Positions 1 through 7,876 of a stretch of DNA of 64,000 nt are shown in pieces; the stretch's first letter is position 1, and each line of letters starts with the position of its first letter. The notes under the pieces are model-generated. The model was not told the DNA's origin, did not search any database, and saw nothing but the letters and a program-made list of their open reading frames with translations. The DNA is from JAUWVG01 sp964633715 (lineage in GTDB: Bacteria > Acidobacteriota > Aminicenantia > Aminicenantales > Aminicenantaceae). Location of the stretch: assembly GCA_964633715.1 (NCBI GenBank), contig CAZWHQ010000002.1, forward strand, positions 62,001 through 126,000, written 5' to 3'. The translations under genes were made by a program, and so were the position numbers.

Positions 1-1243
1 CAATAAGTTGAGGATTCTTGATTTTTTGCAGTGGAGAGAGTACGGATATTTCAATGTTTAAACTCTTGAGCTCTTCGGTGGCGACCGGGTCGAAGCGCGG
101 ATCTCTAAAAGCCGCAAAGACAGCCGCTTGTTTGACTGTCTGGTAGAGAGGAGCGACCGGGCCGGAAAATCCGATGCATCCTCTCAGTTCGCCCTCTTTT
201 TTTAGGGTGATAAAAGCGCCCTGTTCCAGAAGTAATCTCGAGCTCTTAGGGGAGTACTCAATACCCCTTTTTTTCTTTAGATAATTTTCAATAGAGGTCC
301 GAGCCAGACGGAGGAGTTCGTTTTTTTCCTCTTCATTAAGAGCGTCCTCCTGCTTCATGCCCTCGGAATAAAGGGCTGCAGCCATATAGCCGACAACTTC
401 TAATGGAGAGCCGCAGCTCATAGAGGAATCCGCGTATTGGAGGATATCGATAGATGCTGGACCAATTATTTTTGTGTAAAGCAAGGAGGAGACGACCCCT
501 CCTCCACCACACATGATGTTTTCTCCTCGCTGGAGTTTCTCCAAAAGGGTCCCGGTGTCGAAGCTCTTGAGAAGGGCAATGGTGTTGGCGTCGATGGCGT
601 TGGCCTTGCTTTTTGGGTAATAATGAGAGAGATCTGTGGAAACGACAACAAGGACGTTTGATCCTTTCAGGATTTTTCCTAAGCTGTTGGCTAATGTTAA
701 AACTGTCTCCTCAGTTGGAGAGCCCATAAGGATGGGAACAATTTTCGCCTGAGGAAGAACCGTTTGTATAAAAGGTAGTTGGACTTCGATTGAATGCTCA
801 GCCCGATGGGCGAGGGGATTAAAGCTGAATCCTGAATCTTGAGCAAGTTCTAAAGCCAGACTTTTGTCAACTTGGACGATGCCCAGGGGAGTTTCATACC
901 CTCCTTCAGGGTATATCGAGCACCCGGTGACTCCCCCCCGATGACTTGTCCCCACAATGACAACGGTTTTGTAGTCGAGACCCTCAACCTGCTTGTAGGC
1001 CATGGCCGCCACAGCCCCGGAACAGGAATAGCCGGCGTGGGGAACAATGAGAGCCAGGGGAGCTTGAGTTTTGAGGCTCTTTTTTTTTGCTTGCTCTAAG
1101 AAGGAGTCTATCTGCTCGGCGAGAATCTGAGGGCGTTGATCATAAAATTGTCCTGCGTAAACGGCGGCTCTGATATTCTGCGAGAACGTGACTGAAGAGA
1201 GAGAGAGGATACAAAGGAGAAGGAGGGCGAGCTGTTTTTGCAT
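1..1243 (-). CDS. AmmeMemoRadiSam system protein B/A fusion (Memo + AMMECR1), 3' end cut by window
   Basis: The gene runs off the left edge; 414 residues are visible. Residues 1-22 look like a cleavable signal peptide (hydrophobic LLLLCILSLSS, then a plausible cut after FSQ). The Memo domain follows (about 27-290) with AGQFYD, PHAGY near residue 68, HRAEHSIEVQLPF, STDLSHY and an MCGGGG loop, the usual metal-site and fold motifs. From about residue 300 an AMMECR1 domain begins, with LRGCIG and DPRF, and is cut before its end. Memo and AMMECR1 proteins normally accompany a radical SAM partner of unknown reaction; none is visible here. A signal peptide is unusual for this family and would put the fusion outside the cytoplasm. 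The ATG at 1243 has a GGAGG 16 nt upstream, rather far. Domain calls are firm; function is unknown. Confidence 0.9.
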   Translation of the reverse strand, partial: MQKQLALLLLCILSLSSVTFSQNIRAAVYAGQFYDQRPQILAEQIDSFLEQAKKKSLKTQAPLALIVPHAGYSCSGAVAAMAYKQVEGLDYKTVVIVGTSHRGGVTGCSIYPEGGYETPLGIVQVDKSLALELAQDSGFSFNPLAHRAEHSIEVQLPFIQTVLPQAKIVPILMGSPTEETVLTLANSLGKILKGSNVLVVVSTDLSHYYPKSKANAIDANTIALLKSFDTGTLLEKLQRGENIMCGGGGVVSSLLYTKIIGPASIDILQYADSSMSCGSPLEVVGYMAAALYSEGMKQEDALNEEEKNELLRLARTSIENYLKKKRGIEYSPKSSRLLLEQGAFITLKKEGELRGCIGFSGPVAPLYQTVKQAAVFAAFRDPRFDPVATEELKSLNIEISVLSPLQKIKNPQLI

Positions 1244-1375
1244 TTTATAGATAAACTATCCTCCAAGATATGACGTATAGTCTAAATATAATGCAGATAC
1301 TGTGAAAAAGTCAAAAACTGCAAGGAATAGTTGACTTTTAGTTGAATTTTAATGACAATCAAAGGGGAGTAATAG

Positions 1376-1510
1376 ATGAAGAATATTTGTAAATCTTTGA
1401 TGGCGCTGTTGGTTACTTCTTCGGCATTTGTGATAGGATTTTATATGGGAAAAGAGAAAATCATAGCAAAGATTCCCCAATTTCAAACTGATCACGAGGA
1501 GAATAACTAA
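1376..1510 (+). CDS. small single-pass membrane protein (44 aa)
   Basis: A 44-residue open frame starts at an ATG preceded by AAAGGGGAGT, a good ribosome binding site about 8 nt upstream. The product has a short basic N-terminus (MKNICK), one hydrophobic segment of about 18 residues (LMALLVTSSAFVIGFYMG) and a charged tail ending DHEENN. This is the layout of a tail-out single-pass inner-membrane peptide. I do not recognise a family. It stands alone between the divergent Memo gene and the next small membrane protein gene. Coding status rests on the ribosome binding site and the membrane segment only. Confidence 0.5.
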   Translation: MKNICKSLMALLVTSSAFVIGFYMGKEKIIAKIPQFQTDHEENN

Positions 1511-1598
1511 GGCTCCTTAGCGCCTGCTTCCGTTTTCCTATTCATTTTCCTCTCCTTCTATTTTGCCTCTTTTTCCTTATGTAAAAAGGGAGAGCCTG

Positions 1599-1627
1599 TT
1601 GACTAAAAAGCAGTGTGGACATATAAT
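1599..1627 (+). promoter_or_regulatory. sigma70-type promoter TTGACT-N17-TATAAT
   Basis: TTGACT at 1599-1604 and TATAAT at 1622-1627 are separated by exactly 17 nt. It lies 40 nt upstream of the next start codon and probably serves the small membrane protein at 1667 and perhaps the lolB-like/ispE run. Confidence 0.75.
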
Positions 1628-1666
1628 TGATCCCTATTTAGCTATATTTGAGAGGAAAGAATAAAA

Positions 1667-1993
1667 ATGCCGTGGACTGTCTACGCAATCCTGATTGTTT
1701 TCGGATTGTTTGTGCTCTTGATGATAATCAATCCAAGGCTTTCGTGTTTTGGAAGAAAAATCAGTTCTCCTCTTTACCCAATTTTGAGGAAGAACAAACA
1801 GAAGAGGATTCAAACGGAAGATTATGGCTTCTCCTTGCTCGATGAGGACATGAAGCGAGATAGAGCATCAAGCGGAAACAGCAAGGGAAATATTCAGCTG
1901 GAAAAGAGCGCCGGGCGGAAAAGGAAAAAAGTCATAAAAACGGAAGATTACGGCTTCCATCTTGGTGGGGAAGAAGACAAGAAAAGCGGCTAA
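1667..1993 (+). CDS. small membrane protein with two TEDYGF repeats
   Basis: The 108-residue product begins with one membrane segment (residues 4-22, VYAILIVFGLFVLLMIIN) followed by a basic, hydrophilic cytoplasmic-type tail. The tail contains the same short motif twice: KRIQTEDYGFSL near residue 47 and KVIKTEDYGFHL near residue 89, each followed by an acidic patch. AGAGGAAAG lies 10-18 nt before the ATG and a clean promoter lies just upstream (1599-1627). No family is recognised. Repeated short motifs on a tethered tail suggest docking of a partner protein; that is inference. It precedes the LolB-like gene by 65 nt. Confidence 0.65.
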   Translation: MPWTVYAILIVFGLFVLLMIINPRLSCFGRKISSPLYPILRKNKQKRIQTEDYGFSLLDEDMKRDRASSGNSKGNIQLEKSAGRKRKKVIKTEDYGFHLGGEEDKKSG

Positions 1994-2058
1994 GATTCAA
2001 GCAGAACAGCCGGCGGTCAAGATAAGCAACGTAAACGAAAACGGCAAAAGAACTGGGG

Positions 2059-2757
2059 ATGTATACGTTTATGATTCATCGATTGGGATATCTCTTAGTG
2101 TGCTCTCTTTTTCTCTTCTCTGGCTGTGCTCTGAAAAAAGTATTTCTTGCGCCTCCATCCGATTTGATCGATGAAATAGAAGGGTTTGCGTCACTTCGCA
2201 TATCAACAAGTCAGCAGACGACTCGATCTCGCGTTTCCTTTCTCTTCTCACTCCCCTTCAATGGGCGGATCGATGTTCTTGATCCTCTGGGACAGGTGCA
2301 CTATCAGCTTTTTATCATTGAAGACCTTGCCTACTTTGTTATTCCGGCGAAAAAAGTGTATTGGCAGGGATCGGAAGAGGACATTCTTGACAAACTTTTT
2401 GGTTTTCATCTTTCTCTCTCGGACGTCGTTGGGCTTATGAGTGGATACTGGTCAAGCCCTGGACAGAAAAAGATGAGGCGTAATATAGACTCGTGGACGT
2501 TTTTAAAGAACAAAAGGGGTTGGATTCAATCTGGACAAAGGGGGGATTTCAAGTTCGAAGTAAAGGAATATTTTGGCCAAACGCCATGGGTGGAAGAGGT
2601 TTTCTTTTTCCATCCTCACACGGAAGGACGGCTTAAAATCCTTGATGTCAATTTTAACCAACCGGTTTCGGAAAGGGCCTTTGCGACATCCTTTTCTTCT
2701 CGATTCTCTAAAAAGACATGGGAGGAGATCCGGGAGATGCTCTCAAATGCGCGTTAA
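2059..2757 (+). CDS. LolB-like outer-membrane lipoprotein
   Basis: The 232-residue product starts with a lipoprotein signal peptide with lipobox LFSGC, so the mature protein should be lipid-anchored at Cys24 (start at 2059) or Cys20 (start at the ATG at 2071). The rest is a beta-rich domain with stretches such as GRIDVLDPLGQVHYQLFI and KILDVNFNQPVS, resembling LolB/DUF4292 proteins that accept lipoproteins at the outer membrane. Sequence similarity to LolB cannot be proved by eye; the context helps, because lolB-ispE-tRNA-Gln-prs-pth is a common bacterial order. Its 3' end overlaps ispE by 11 nt. The alternative is a general DUF4292 lipoprotein. Confidence 0.6.
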   Translation: MYTFMIHRLGYLLVCSLFLFSGCALKKVFLAPPSDLIDEIEGFASLRISTSQQTTRSRVSFLFSLPFNGRIDVLDPLGQVHYQLFIIEDLAYFVIPAKKVYWQGSEEDILDKLFGFHLSLSDVVGLMSGYWSSPGQKKMRRNIDSWTFLKNKRGWIQSGQRGDFKFEVKEYFGQTPWVEEVFFFHPHTEGRLKILDVNFNQPVSERAFATSFSSRFSKKTWEEIREMLSNAR

Positions 2758-3600
2758 GTCGTTTGCCAAGATCAACCTCGGATTGGAGGTGATCAGGAAA
2801 AGACCGGATAATTACCATGACATACGAACACTCTACCAGTGCGTGGATTTATACGACATTCTTGATTTTGTTCCTAAAACTCATGGGAAGATAGTTCATA
2901 AAGGAAAACAACCAGAGCTTCCCTGGAATAATGGGAATCTCATCTATCAAGCGGCAAAACTTCTCAAAGAGAGGTTTGACGTTTCTTCGGGTGTTGAAAT
3001 TCAGGTGAAAAAGAACATTCCAATTGGTGGAGGATTGGGTGGCGGAAGCAGCAATGCGGCCATGACTCTTTTTTCCTTAAACACAATCTGGGACCTGAAG
3101 TGCAGCAAAGAAGAGCTTGTGGACATTGGGAGGACTTTAGGTGCGGATGTCGCCTATTTTTTTGAAGGAGGATTGTGTCTTGGCCGTGGAAAGGGGGATG
3201 AACTGACTCGACTTAATGATCTGGAACCCTTCACCTGTGTGCTCGTTTTTCCTGAGCTATCCATTTCTACGCCCACGGTTTACAAGCGACTCTCCCCCTT
3301 GACTTCAGAGGGCAAAGACAGTAAAATTATCAAGTTTCTAGACAACCTTGAGTATGGTTCCTTAGAAAACAGTTTAGAAGAGACGGTATTTTTTTTACAT
3401 CCTCAGCTCAGAGATATAAAGCGCCTTTTCTATAAACTGGGATCAGAGCTGTCTCTTGTCAGTGGTTCTGGTTCTACAGTTTTTGGTCTTTTTTTTCAAG
3501 AGGAAAAGGCATTGGAAGCGTACGAAAGGCTCAAGAACTCACATTCACTGAGCCTGGTTAAGCCGCTTTCACGAGCGCAGTACTGGGACGACATAAATGT

Positions 3601-3610
<10 letters not shown>
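2747..3610 (+). CDS. ispE: 4-diphosphocytidyl-2-C-methyl-D-erythritol kinase
   Basis: IspE phosphorylates CDP-methylerythritol in the non-mevalonate isoprenoid pathway, whose ispD and ispF genes also lie in this window (14.5-15.7 kb). The 287-residue protein starts MRVKSFAKINLGL, the typical GHMP-kinase N-terminus, and has the ATP-binding glycine/serine loop PIGGGLGGGSSNAA near residue 91 and SGSGSTVFG near the C-terminus. The ATG at 2747 overlaps the lolB-like stop, and upstream in-frame codons lack family similarity. The stop codon TAG (3608-3610) lies inside the downstream tRNA-Gln gene, so the two genes share 10 nt. Confidence 0.95.
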
Positions 3611-3675
<65 letters not shown>

Positions 3676-3748
3676 AAAAGAGAAAAAGAGTCAGTCTCTT
3701 TCGTAAGTCGTTTGGCAAGGAGAAGAGGGCGTGAAGCAAGGAAATGGC

Positions 3749-4678
3749 ATGAAAGTATTTGCAGGAACTTCGAACAAAAGCCTGGCAACGGAAGTGGCCA
3801 GCTATCTAGGGATTAGTCTGGGAAAATGTGTCTTGGAAAGATTCAGCGATGGAGAAATCCACTTTTACATCGATGAAAATGTTCGAGGAGAGGATGTGTT
3901 TATTATTCAATCCGGGGCAAGGGATGCCAACTTTAACCTCATGGAATTGTTCATCATGATTGACGCGTTTAAGCGGGCCTCAGCAGAACGCATCACGGCG
4001 GTTGTCCCCTATTACTGTTATGCAAGGCAGGATTGGAAGGACAGACCCCGAGTGCCGATTACGGCCCGTTTGGTTGCCGGGCTCCTCGAGGCGGCAGGAG
4101 CAGATCGTCTCCTGACCATGGATCTTCATTCTCCTCAAATTCAGGGTTTTTTCTCCATCCCCGTTGACAATCTAACAGCGGGCCCTGTCCTGGCACAACA
4201 CTTCCTTCCAATGGCACTGGAGGATACCACTATTGTTTCCCCAGATGCCGGGGGTGTGGGGAGAGCAAGACACTTCGGAAAAAGACTGGATGCTAAACTG
4301 GCCATTATTGATAAACGCCGGCCGGCTCCAAATGTCGCAAAAGTATTCAATGTGATTGGAGAAGTCGAGGGGAGCGATGTCATTATCCTCGATGACATGG
4401 TGGATACAGCCGGAACGCTCATACAGAGTGTTGAGGCCCTTAAAAGAAAAGGGGCCCAACGAATTTTTGCTGCTTGCACTCATCCCGTCCTGTCGGGGGA
4501 AGCAAAAAAGAGAATTAAACAATCATCAATAGAAAAACTGGTTGTAACAAATACCATTCCTTTGAATGAGGAATCAAACATGGCAGAGAAAGTCATTGTC
4601 CTTTCGGTGGCCGAACTTTTTGGTGAAGCCATCAAAAGAATTCACGAGGGAAGCTCGGTGAGTTCTCTGTTTACCTAA
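3749..4678 (+). CDS. prs: ribose-phosphate pyrophosphokinase
   Basis: Makes PRPP from ribose 5-phosphate and ATP for nucleotide, His and Trp synthesis. The 309-residue protein shows MKVFAGTSNKSLA at the start, RQDWKDRPRVPITA near residue 92, MDLHSPQIQGFF and the PRPP-binding loop DDMVDTAGT near residue 212. I chose the ATG at 3749, with AAGGAA about 6 nt upstream, over an in-frame GTG at 3731 because it gives the family N-terminus. Lies 73 nt after tRNA-Gln and 13 nt before rplY, as in many genomes. Confidence 0.97.
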   Translation: MKVFAGTSNKSLATEVASYLGISLGKCVLERFSDGEIHFYIDENVRGEDVFIIQSGARDANFNLMELFIMIDAFKRASAERITAVVPYYCYARQDWKDRPRVPITARLVAGLLEAAGADRLLTMDLHSPQIQGFFSIPVDNLTAGPVLAQHFLPMALEDTTIVSPDAGGVGRARHFGKRLDAKLAIIDKRRPAPNVAKVFNVIGEVEGSDVIILDDMVDTAGTLIQSVEALKRKGAQRIFAACTHPVLSGEAKKRIKQSSIEKLVVTNTIPLNEESNMAEKVIVLSVAELFGEAIKRIHEGSSVSSLFT

Positions 4679-4691
4679 GGAGGAAAGAGAG

Positions 4692-5363
4692 ATGAACTTG
4701 GTGATCAAAGCAGAAAAGAGAGAAAGCTTTGGGAAAAATGCGTCTCGGGTTGTCCGGCGGGCAGGTCGAGTTCCAGCCATTCTATACGGTCGTAAAATGG
4801 ATAACGTTGCCTTAACTTTAGATAAAAAAGACCTTTTTTCTATCTTGAAATCTGAAACAGGGGAAAACACCCTCTTTGTGGTGTCTTTTAATTCGGAAAA
4901 AAAAGATGCCATGATCAAGGAGCTTCAGATTAATCCCGTTTCAGACGAACTCATTCATGTGGATTTGATACAAATTGCCATGGATAAGGTGATTCGCGTA
5001 GCTGTCCCCATTGTTCTTATTGGCGAAGCTGTTGGAGTCAAGACGGAAGGAGGTTTTGTCGATTTCAGTTCACGCGAAATCGAGATCGAATGTCTGCCAA
5101 AGAATATTCCTGAGCAAATTGAAGTCGATATTAATGAACTTCACCTTCATCAGTCTATCAAAGTAGATGATATCAGCCCGCCTGAGGGGACAAAAATAGC
5201 GAGTGATTCAGAGATGGTCGTTGTTATGGTCCAGGCTCCTTCCAAAGAAGAAGTCGTGGAAGTCGAAGAGGAAGAAGAGGAAGAAGTGATGGCTGAAGGA
5301 GAAGAGCCAGAAGTGATCAAGAAAGATAAGGAAGAGGAAGAAGAGGAAAAGAAGGAAGAATAG
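4692..5363 (+). CDS. rplY: 50S ribosomal protein L25/general stress protein Ctc
   Basis: Binds 5S rRNA. The 223-residue form is the long Ctc type: an N-terminal L25 domain (residues 1-95, RESFGKNASRVVRRAGRVPAILYG) and a C-terminal beta domain (about 96-185, ending in VVVMVQAPS). After this comes a tail of about 35 residues made almost only of Glu with some Lys and Val. AAGGAGGAAAGAG before the ATG is a strong ribosome binding site. It is followed 10 nt later by pth, the usual neighbour. Similar charged tails occur on S6 and L9 just downstream. Confidence 0.95.
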   Translation: MNLVIKAEKRESFGKNASRVVRRAGRVPAILYGRKMDNVALTLDKKDLFSILKSETGENTLFVVSFNSEKKDAMIKELQINPVSDELIHVDLIQIAMDKVIRVAVPIVLIGEAVGVKTEGGFVDFSSREIEIECLPKNIPEQIEVDINELHLHQSIKVDDISPPEGTKIASDSEMVVVMVQAPSKEEVVEVEEEEEEEVMAEGEEPEVIKKDKEEEEEEKKEE

Positions 5364-5373
5364 AGGACCAAAC

Positions 5374-5931
5374 TTGTGGGCCATAATTGGATTGGGGAAT
5401 ACTGGAAGACGATACCTCCATACACGTCACAATGTCGGCTTTTTTTTTATCAAACGTATCGCCAAGAGCTGGGAGGTTAAATTGAGAAAGAGATCCTGTA
5501 TGTCCAAAACAGTTTTTACAGAGCAGCATGGGGAAAAAATCCTCTTGGTTCTACCCCAGACTTATATGAATAATAGCGGACTAGCCGTCAAATGTGTTTT
5601 GGAAAGCAGGGGCGTTTCCCTGGATCACCTTCTTGTTGTCTATGATGATCTTGATATCCCACTCGGAGAAATACGCATAAGGACAAGTGGGGGCGCAGGC
5701 ACACACAATGGGATGAATTCCATAATCCAGGAGATTCAGACAACCCAGTTTCCCCGGATGAGGGTGGGAATAGGCCCTCTCACACCCAATGAAACAGCGA
5801 CGGACTTTGTCCTGGCTCCTTTTAAAGAGGAGGAGATTCCTCTTTTGAAAACGAGTTTGAATGCGGCACAAAAGGCCTTGGATTTAATCCTCAAAAAAAA
5901 CATTGAAAAAGCCATGAATCTCTTTAATTGA
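5374..5931 (+). CDS. pth: peptidyl-tRNA hydrolase
   Basis: Recycles tRNA from prematurely released peptidyl-tRNA. The 185-residue protein has the family landmarks GLGNTGRRYLHTRHNVGF (with the catalytic His), QTYMNNSG, VVYDDLDIPLGEIRIR (catalytic Asp) and a THNGMNSI loop. The start is a TTG at 5374 with GAGG about 8 nt upstream; no ATG or GTG gives the conserved N-terminus. It follows rplY closely and is followed by a hairpin before rpsF. Confidence 0.94.
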   Translation: MWAIIGLGNTGRRYLHTRHNVGFFFIKRIAKSWEVKLRKRSCMSKTVFTEQHGEKILLVLPQTYMNNSGLAVKCVLESRGVSLDHLLVVYDDLDIPLGEIRIRTSGGAGTHNGMNSIIQEIQTTQFPRMRVGIGPLTPNETATDFVLAPFKEEEIPLLKTSLNAAQKALDLILKKNIEKAMNLFN

Positions 5932-5937
5932 AATAAA

Positions 5938-5974
5938 AAAGCTCCTTGTTCCTTCTGGAAAAAGAAGGAGCTTT
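5938..5974 (+). terminator. hairpin between pth and rpsF (terminator or attenuator)
   Basis: AAAGCTCCTT (5938-5947) pairs perfectly with AAGGAGCTTT (5965-5974) around a 17-nt loop that can itself form a short TTC/GAA helix. There is no long T-run after it, so partial termination or ribosomal-protein feedback control are both possible. It ends 20 nt before the rpsF start. Confidence 0.5.
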
Positions 5975-5994
5975 AAAGCCATAAGGAGGCATTT

Positions 5995-6687
5995 ATGAGA
6001 CTATACGAAACATCATTCCTCATTGCTCCCACCCTGCCTGAAGAAGAAGCTGAAAAACTTATCGAAAAGATGGCGGGGATCGTTTCCGAAAAAAAGGGAA
6101 AGATGATCAATGTGGACAAATGGGGGAAAAGACGGCTTGCCTATCCCATTAAAAAGTTCGAAGATGCGGTCTATGTATTTTTTCTTTACAAGGGGGATGT
6201 CGATATCCCGACGGAGTTGGAGAGGAATTTCAAACAGACAGAATCCGTCATACGCTACCTGACAATTAAAATGGAGGAGAGAGACAATATCCGAAGGACA
6301 AAGAAAGGTGCGTCCCGAACAGTGGAAACTTTGAGGAAAGAACCCTATCAGGACAAGAAGGTTGGAAAAGAGCGGGTTGCCGAAAAGAAGGTCATAGAGC
6401 CTGCTTCTGAAGAGAAACCTAAAGAAGAAGTGGCAGTCGAGGAGAAGAAAAAAGAAAAGGAAGAAGAAAAGAAAGAAGACAAGAACGTTGAAAAGAAAGA
6501 AGACAAGAAGGAAGAGAAACAAGAAGCTCAGAAAGATGAGAAAGACGAAGAGGTGAAGGTGCGGGCAAAGAAAAAAGACACGAAGACTTCAGCGGAGACT
6601 CAAAAAAGGAAAAGGAAAGACGTGGAGAAAAAAGAGACCTCCTCGGGAAAAAAAGAAAAAACCGTGAAGGAAGAAAAGGAGAAATAA
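5995..6687 (+). CDS. rpsF: 30S ribosomal protein S6 with long charged tail
   Basis: The first ~100 residues are ordinary S6: [25 protein letters not shown], and a final strand around [14 protein letters not shown]6 proteins are usually 95-135 residues; this one is 230. The extra ~125 residues are low-complexity Lys/Glu ([19 protein letters not shown] repeats), basic-acidic alternating and probably helical or disordered. ATAAGGAGGCATTT before the ATG is an excellent ribosome binding site. The next gene, rpsR, starts 1 nt after the stop; S6 and S18 bind as a pair on the 30S platform. Confidence 0.96.
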   Translation: MRLYETSFLIAPTLPEEEAEKLIEKMAGIVSEKKGKMINVDKWGKRRLAYPIKKFEDAVYVFFLYKGDVDIPTELERNFKQTESVIRYLTIKMEERDNIRRTKKGASRTVETLRKEPYQDKKVGKERVAEKKVIEPASEEKPKEEVAVEEKKKEKEEEKKEDKNVEKKEDKKEEKQEAQKDEKDEEVKVRAKKKDTKTSAETQKRKRKDVEKKETSSGKKEKTVKEEKEK

Positions 6688-6688
6688 A

Positions 6689-6946
6689 ATGGCAAGAGAA
6701 CAGAGAAGAGACAGGCCGACCTACAAAAAATATTTCCCTCCCAAACGTAAAGTCTGCCGTTTTTGTGAACGAAACATCCGGGACATTGATTATAAAAAAG
6801 TCGATATTCTGAGAAGGTATTCTTCAGAAAGAGGGAAAATAACTCCGAGACGAGTGACCGGAACCTGCGCCTATCACCAAAGAAAGTTGGGCGTTGCGAT
6901 AAAAAGAGCAAGATTGCTCGCCCTGCTGCCGTATATACAAGATTGA
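6689..6946 (+). CDS. rpsR: 30S ribosomal protein S18, zinc-type
   Basis: The 85-residue S18 partner of S6 contains VCRFCERN plus CAYHQRKL, that is CxxC and CxxH, the zinc-binding (C+) version of S18. [24 protein letters not shown] and the [19 protein letters not shown] core are all present. Its ribosome binding site AAGGAG lies within the end of rpsF, which suggests coupled translation. It is followed by rplI after 26 nt. Confidence 0.97.
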   Translation: MAREQRRDRPTYKKYFPPKRKVCRFCERNIRDIDYKKVDILRRYSSERGKITPRRVTGTCAYHQRKLGVAIKRARLLALLPYIQD

Positions 6947-6972
6947 TAAGACGTGCAAGTGGAGGAAAGAAA

Positions 6973-7818
6973 ATGAAAATCATCTTAAAGGAAAATATAG
7001 AGAACCTAGGAAATAAAGGAGATATCATCAGTGTTGCTGCAGGTTATGGAAGGAATTATTTGCTCCCCAAAAAACTTGCCCTAGAAGTGACTTCGTCCAA
7101 CATGAAGATGATCGAGATGGAACAGGCTGCCCTAAAAAAGCATCTGGAAAAAGCGCGGGAATCCTATCAAGATGTTATCCAGAAAATCAGCGACCTATCG
7201 TTCTCTTTTAAGAGAAAAGCGGGTGAAAAAGATACCATATTTGGCTCTGTCAGTGTCACGGATATCAAAGAGGAATTGGAGAAATTGGGATTTGAAATCG
7301 AGAAGAAAAAAATTCTCCTCAAAGAACCCATTAAGAGACTGGGCAACTACACTGTCCCCATCAAGGTCTTTTTAGATGACATAGCAGAAATTAAGGTGCA
7401 GGTCCTTCCCGAAGGCGCGGAAGAAGACATAAAACCAGTTGATGGGCAAGCAAAAGAGGAGCCGAAAGAAAAGAAGCCTGCAGAGAAAGCAGAAGTAAAA
7501 AAAGAGGAAGAGCCAAAAGAAGAATTGCGCGCCAAAAAACCAATAGAAGAAACCGTGGTCGAGGAATCAATGGCCAAAACTCCTGATGAAAAAAAGCTGG
7601 ACGAAGCAGCGCCTCAAGAAGATAAAAAGGCGGTCCAAAGTGACCCTCCTTCCCCGGGAGCGGAGGAGAAACCGGATCCAGAACCCGAAGTCGAGGTAAA
7701 AAAAGAAGAGAAAGAAGTTCAGAAAGAAGAAGCGGCAGCAGAGAAGACAAGTTCCGAAGAAACCGTCAAAACTGAAGAAAAAGTCGAGAATAACGAGAAA
7801 AACAAGACAAGCCAGTAA
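6973..7818 (+). CDS. rplI: 50S ribosomal protein L9 with long acidic tail
   Basis: Residues 1-150 form a normal two-domain L9: MKIILKENIENLGNKGD with GYGRNYLLPKKLA, the long connecting helix, and the C-terminal domain GSVSVTDIKEEL...IKRLGNYTVPIKVF. L9 usually ends there (about 148 residues); this one continues for about 130 more residues rich in Glu, Lys, Pro and Ala. I chose the ATG at 6973 with GGAGGAAAGAAA just upstream; an in-frame ATA/ATG-like extension to 6943 overlaps rpsR and lacks family similarity. Third protein of this operon with such a tail. Confidence 0.95.
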   Translation: MKIILKENIENLGNKGDIISVAAGYGRNYLLPKKLALEVTSSNMKMIEMEQAALKKHLEKARESYQDVIQKISDLSFSFKRKAGEKDTIFGSVSVTDIKEELEKLGFEIEKKKILLKEPIKRLGNYTVPIKVFLDDIAEIKVQVLPEGAEEDIKPVDGQAKEEPKEKKPAEKAEVKKEEEPKEELRAKKPIEETVVEESMAKTPDEKKLDEAAPQEDKKAVQSDPPSPGAEEKPDPEPEVEVKKEEKEVQKEEAAAEKTSSEETVKTEEKVENNEKNKTSQ

Positions 7819-7832
7819 AAAATCATTATAAT
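7804..7832 (+). promoter_or_regulatory. possible internal promoter before dnaB
   Basis: AAGACA (7804-7809) and a perfect TATAAT (7827-7832) are 17 nt apart, at the junction of rplI and dnaB. A 5-bp GGGCT/AGCCC hairpin (7845-7867) follows in the leader. The -35 is imperfect. Confidence 0.35.
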
Positions 7833-7876
7833 ATTTGCGCAACAGGGCTAAAAACACGTAAAAGCCCCGAGGAACC

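Noticed and set aside
6013..6522. Phe/Leu-rich minus-strand frame opposite rpsF
   Set aside because: It is the complement of the Lys/Glu-rich rpsF tail; such purine-rich coding strands give long hydrophobic antisense frames by chance.
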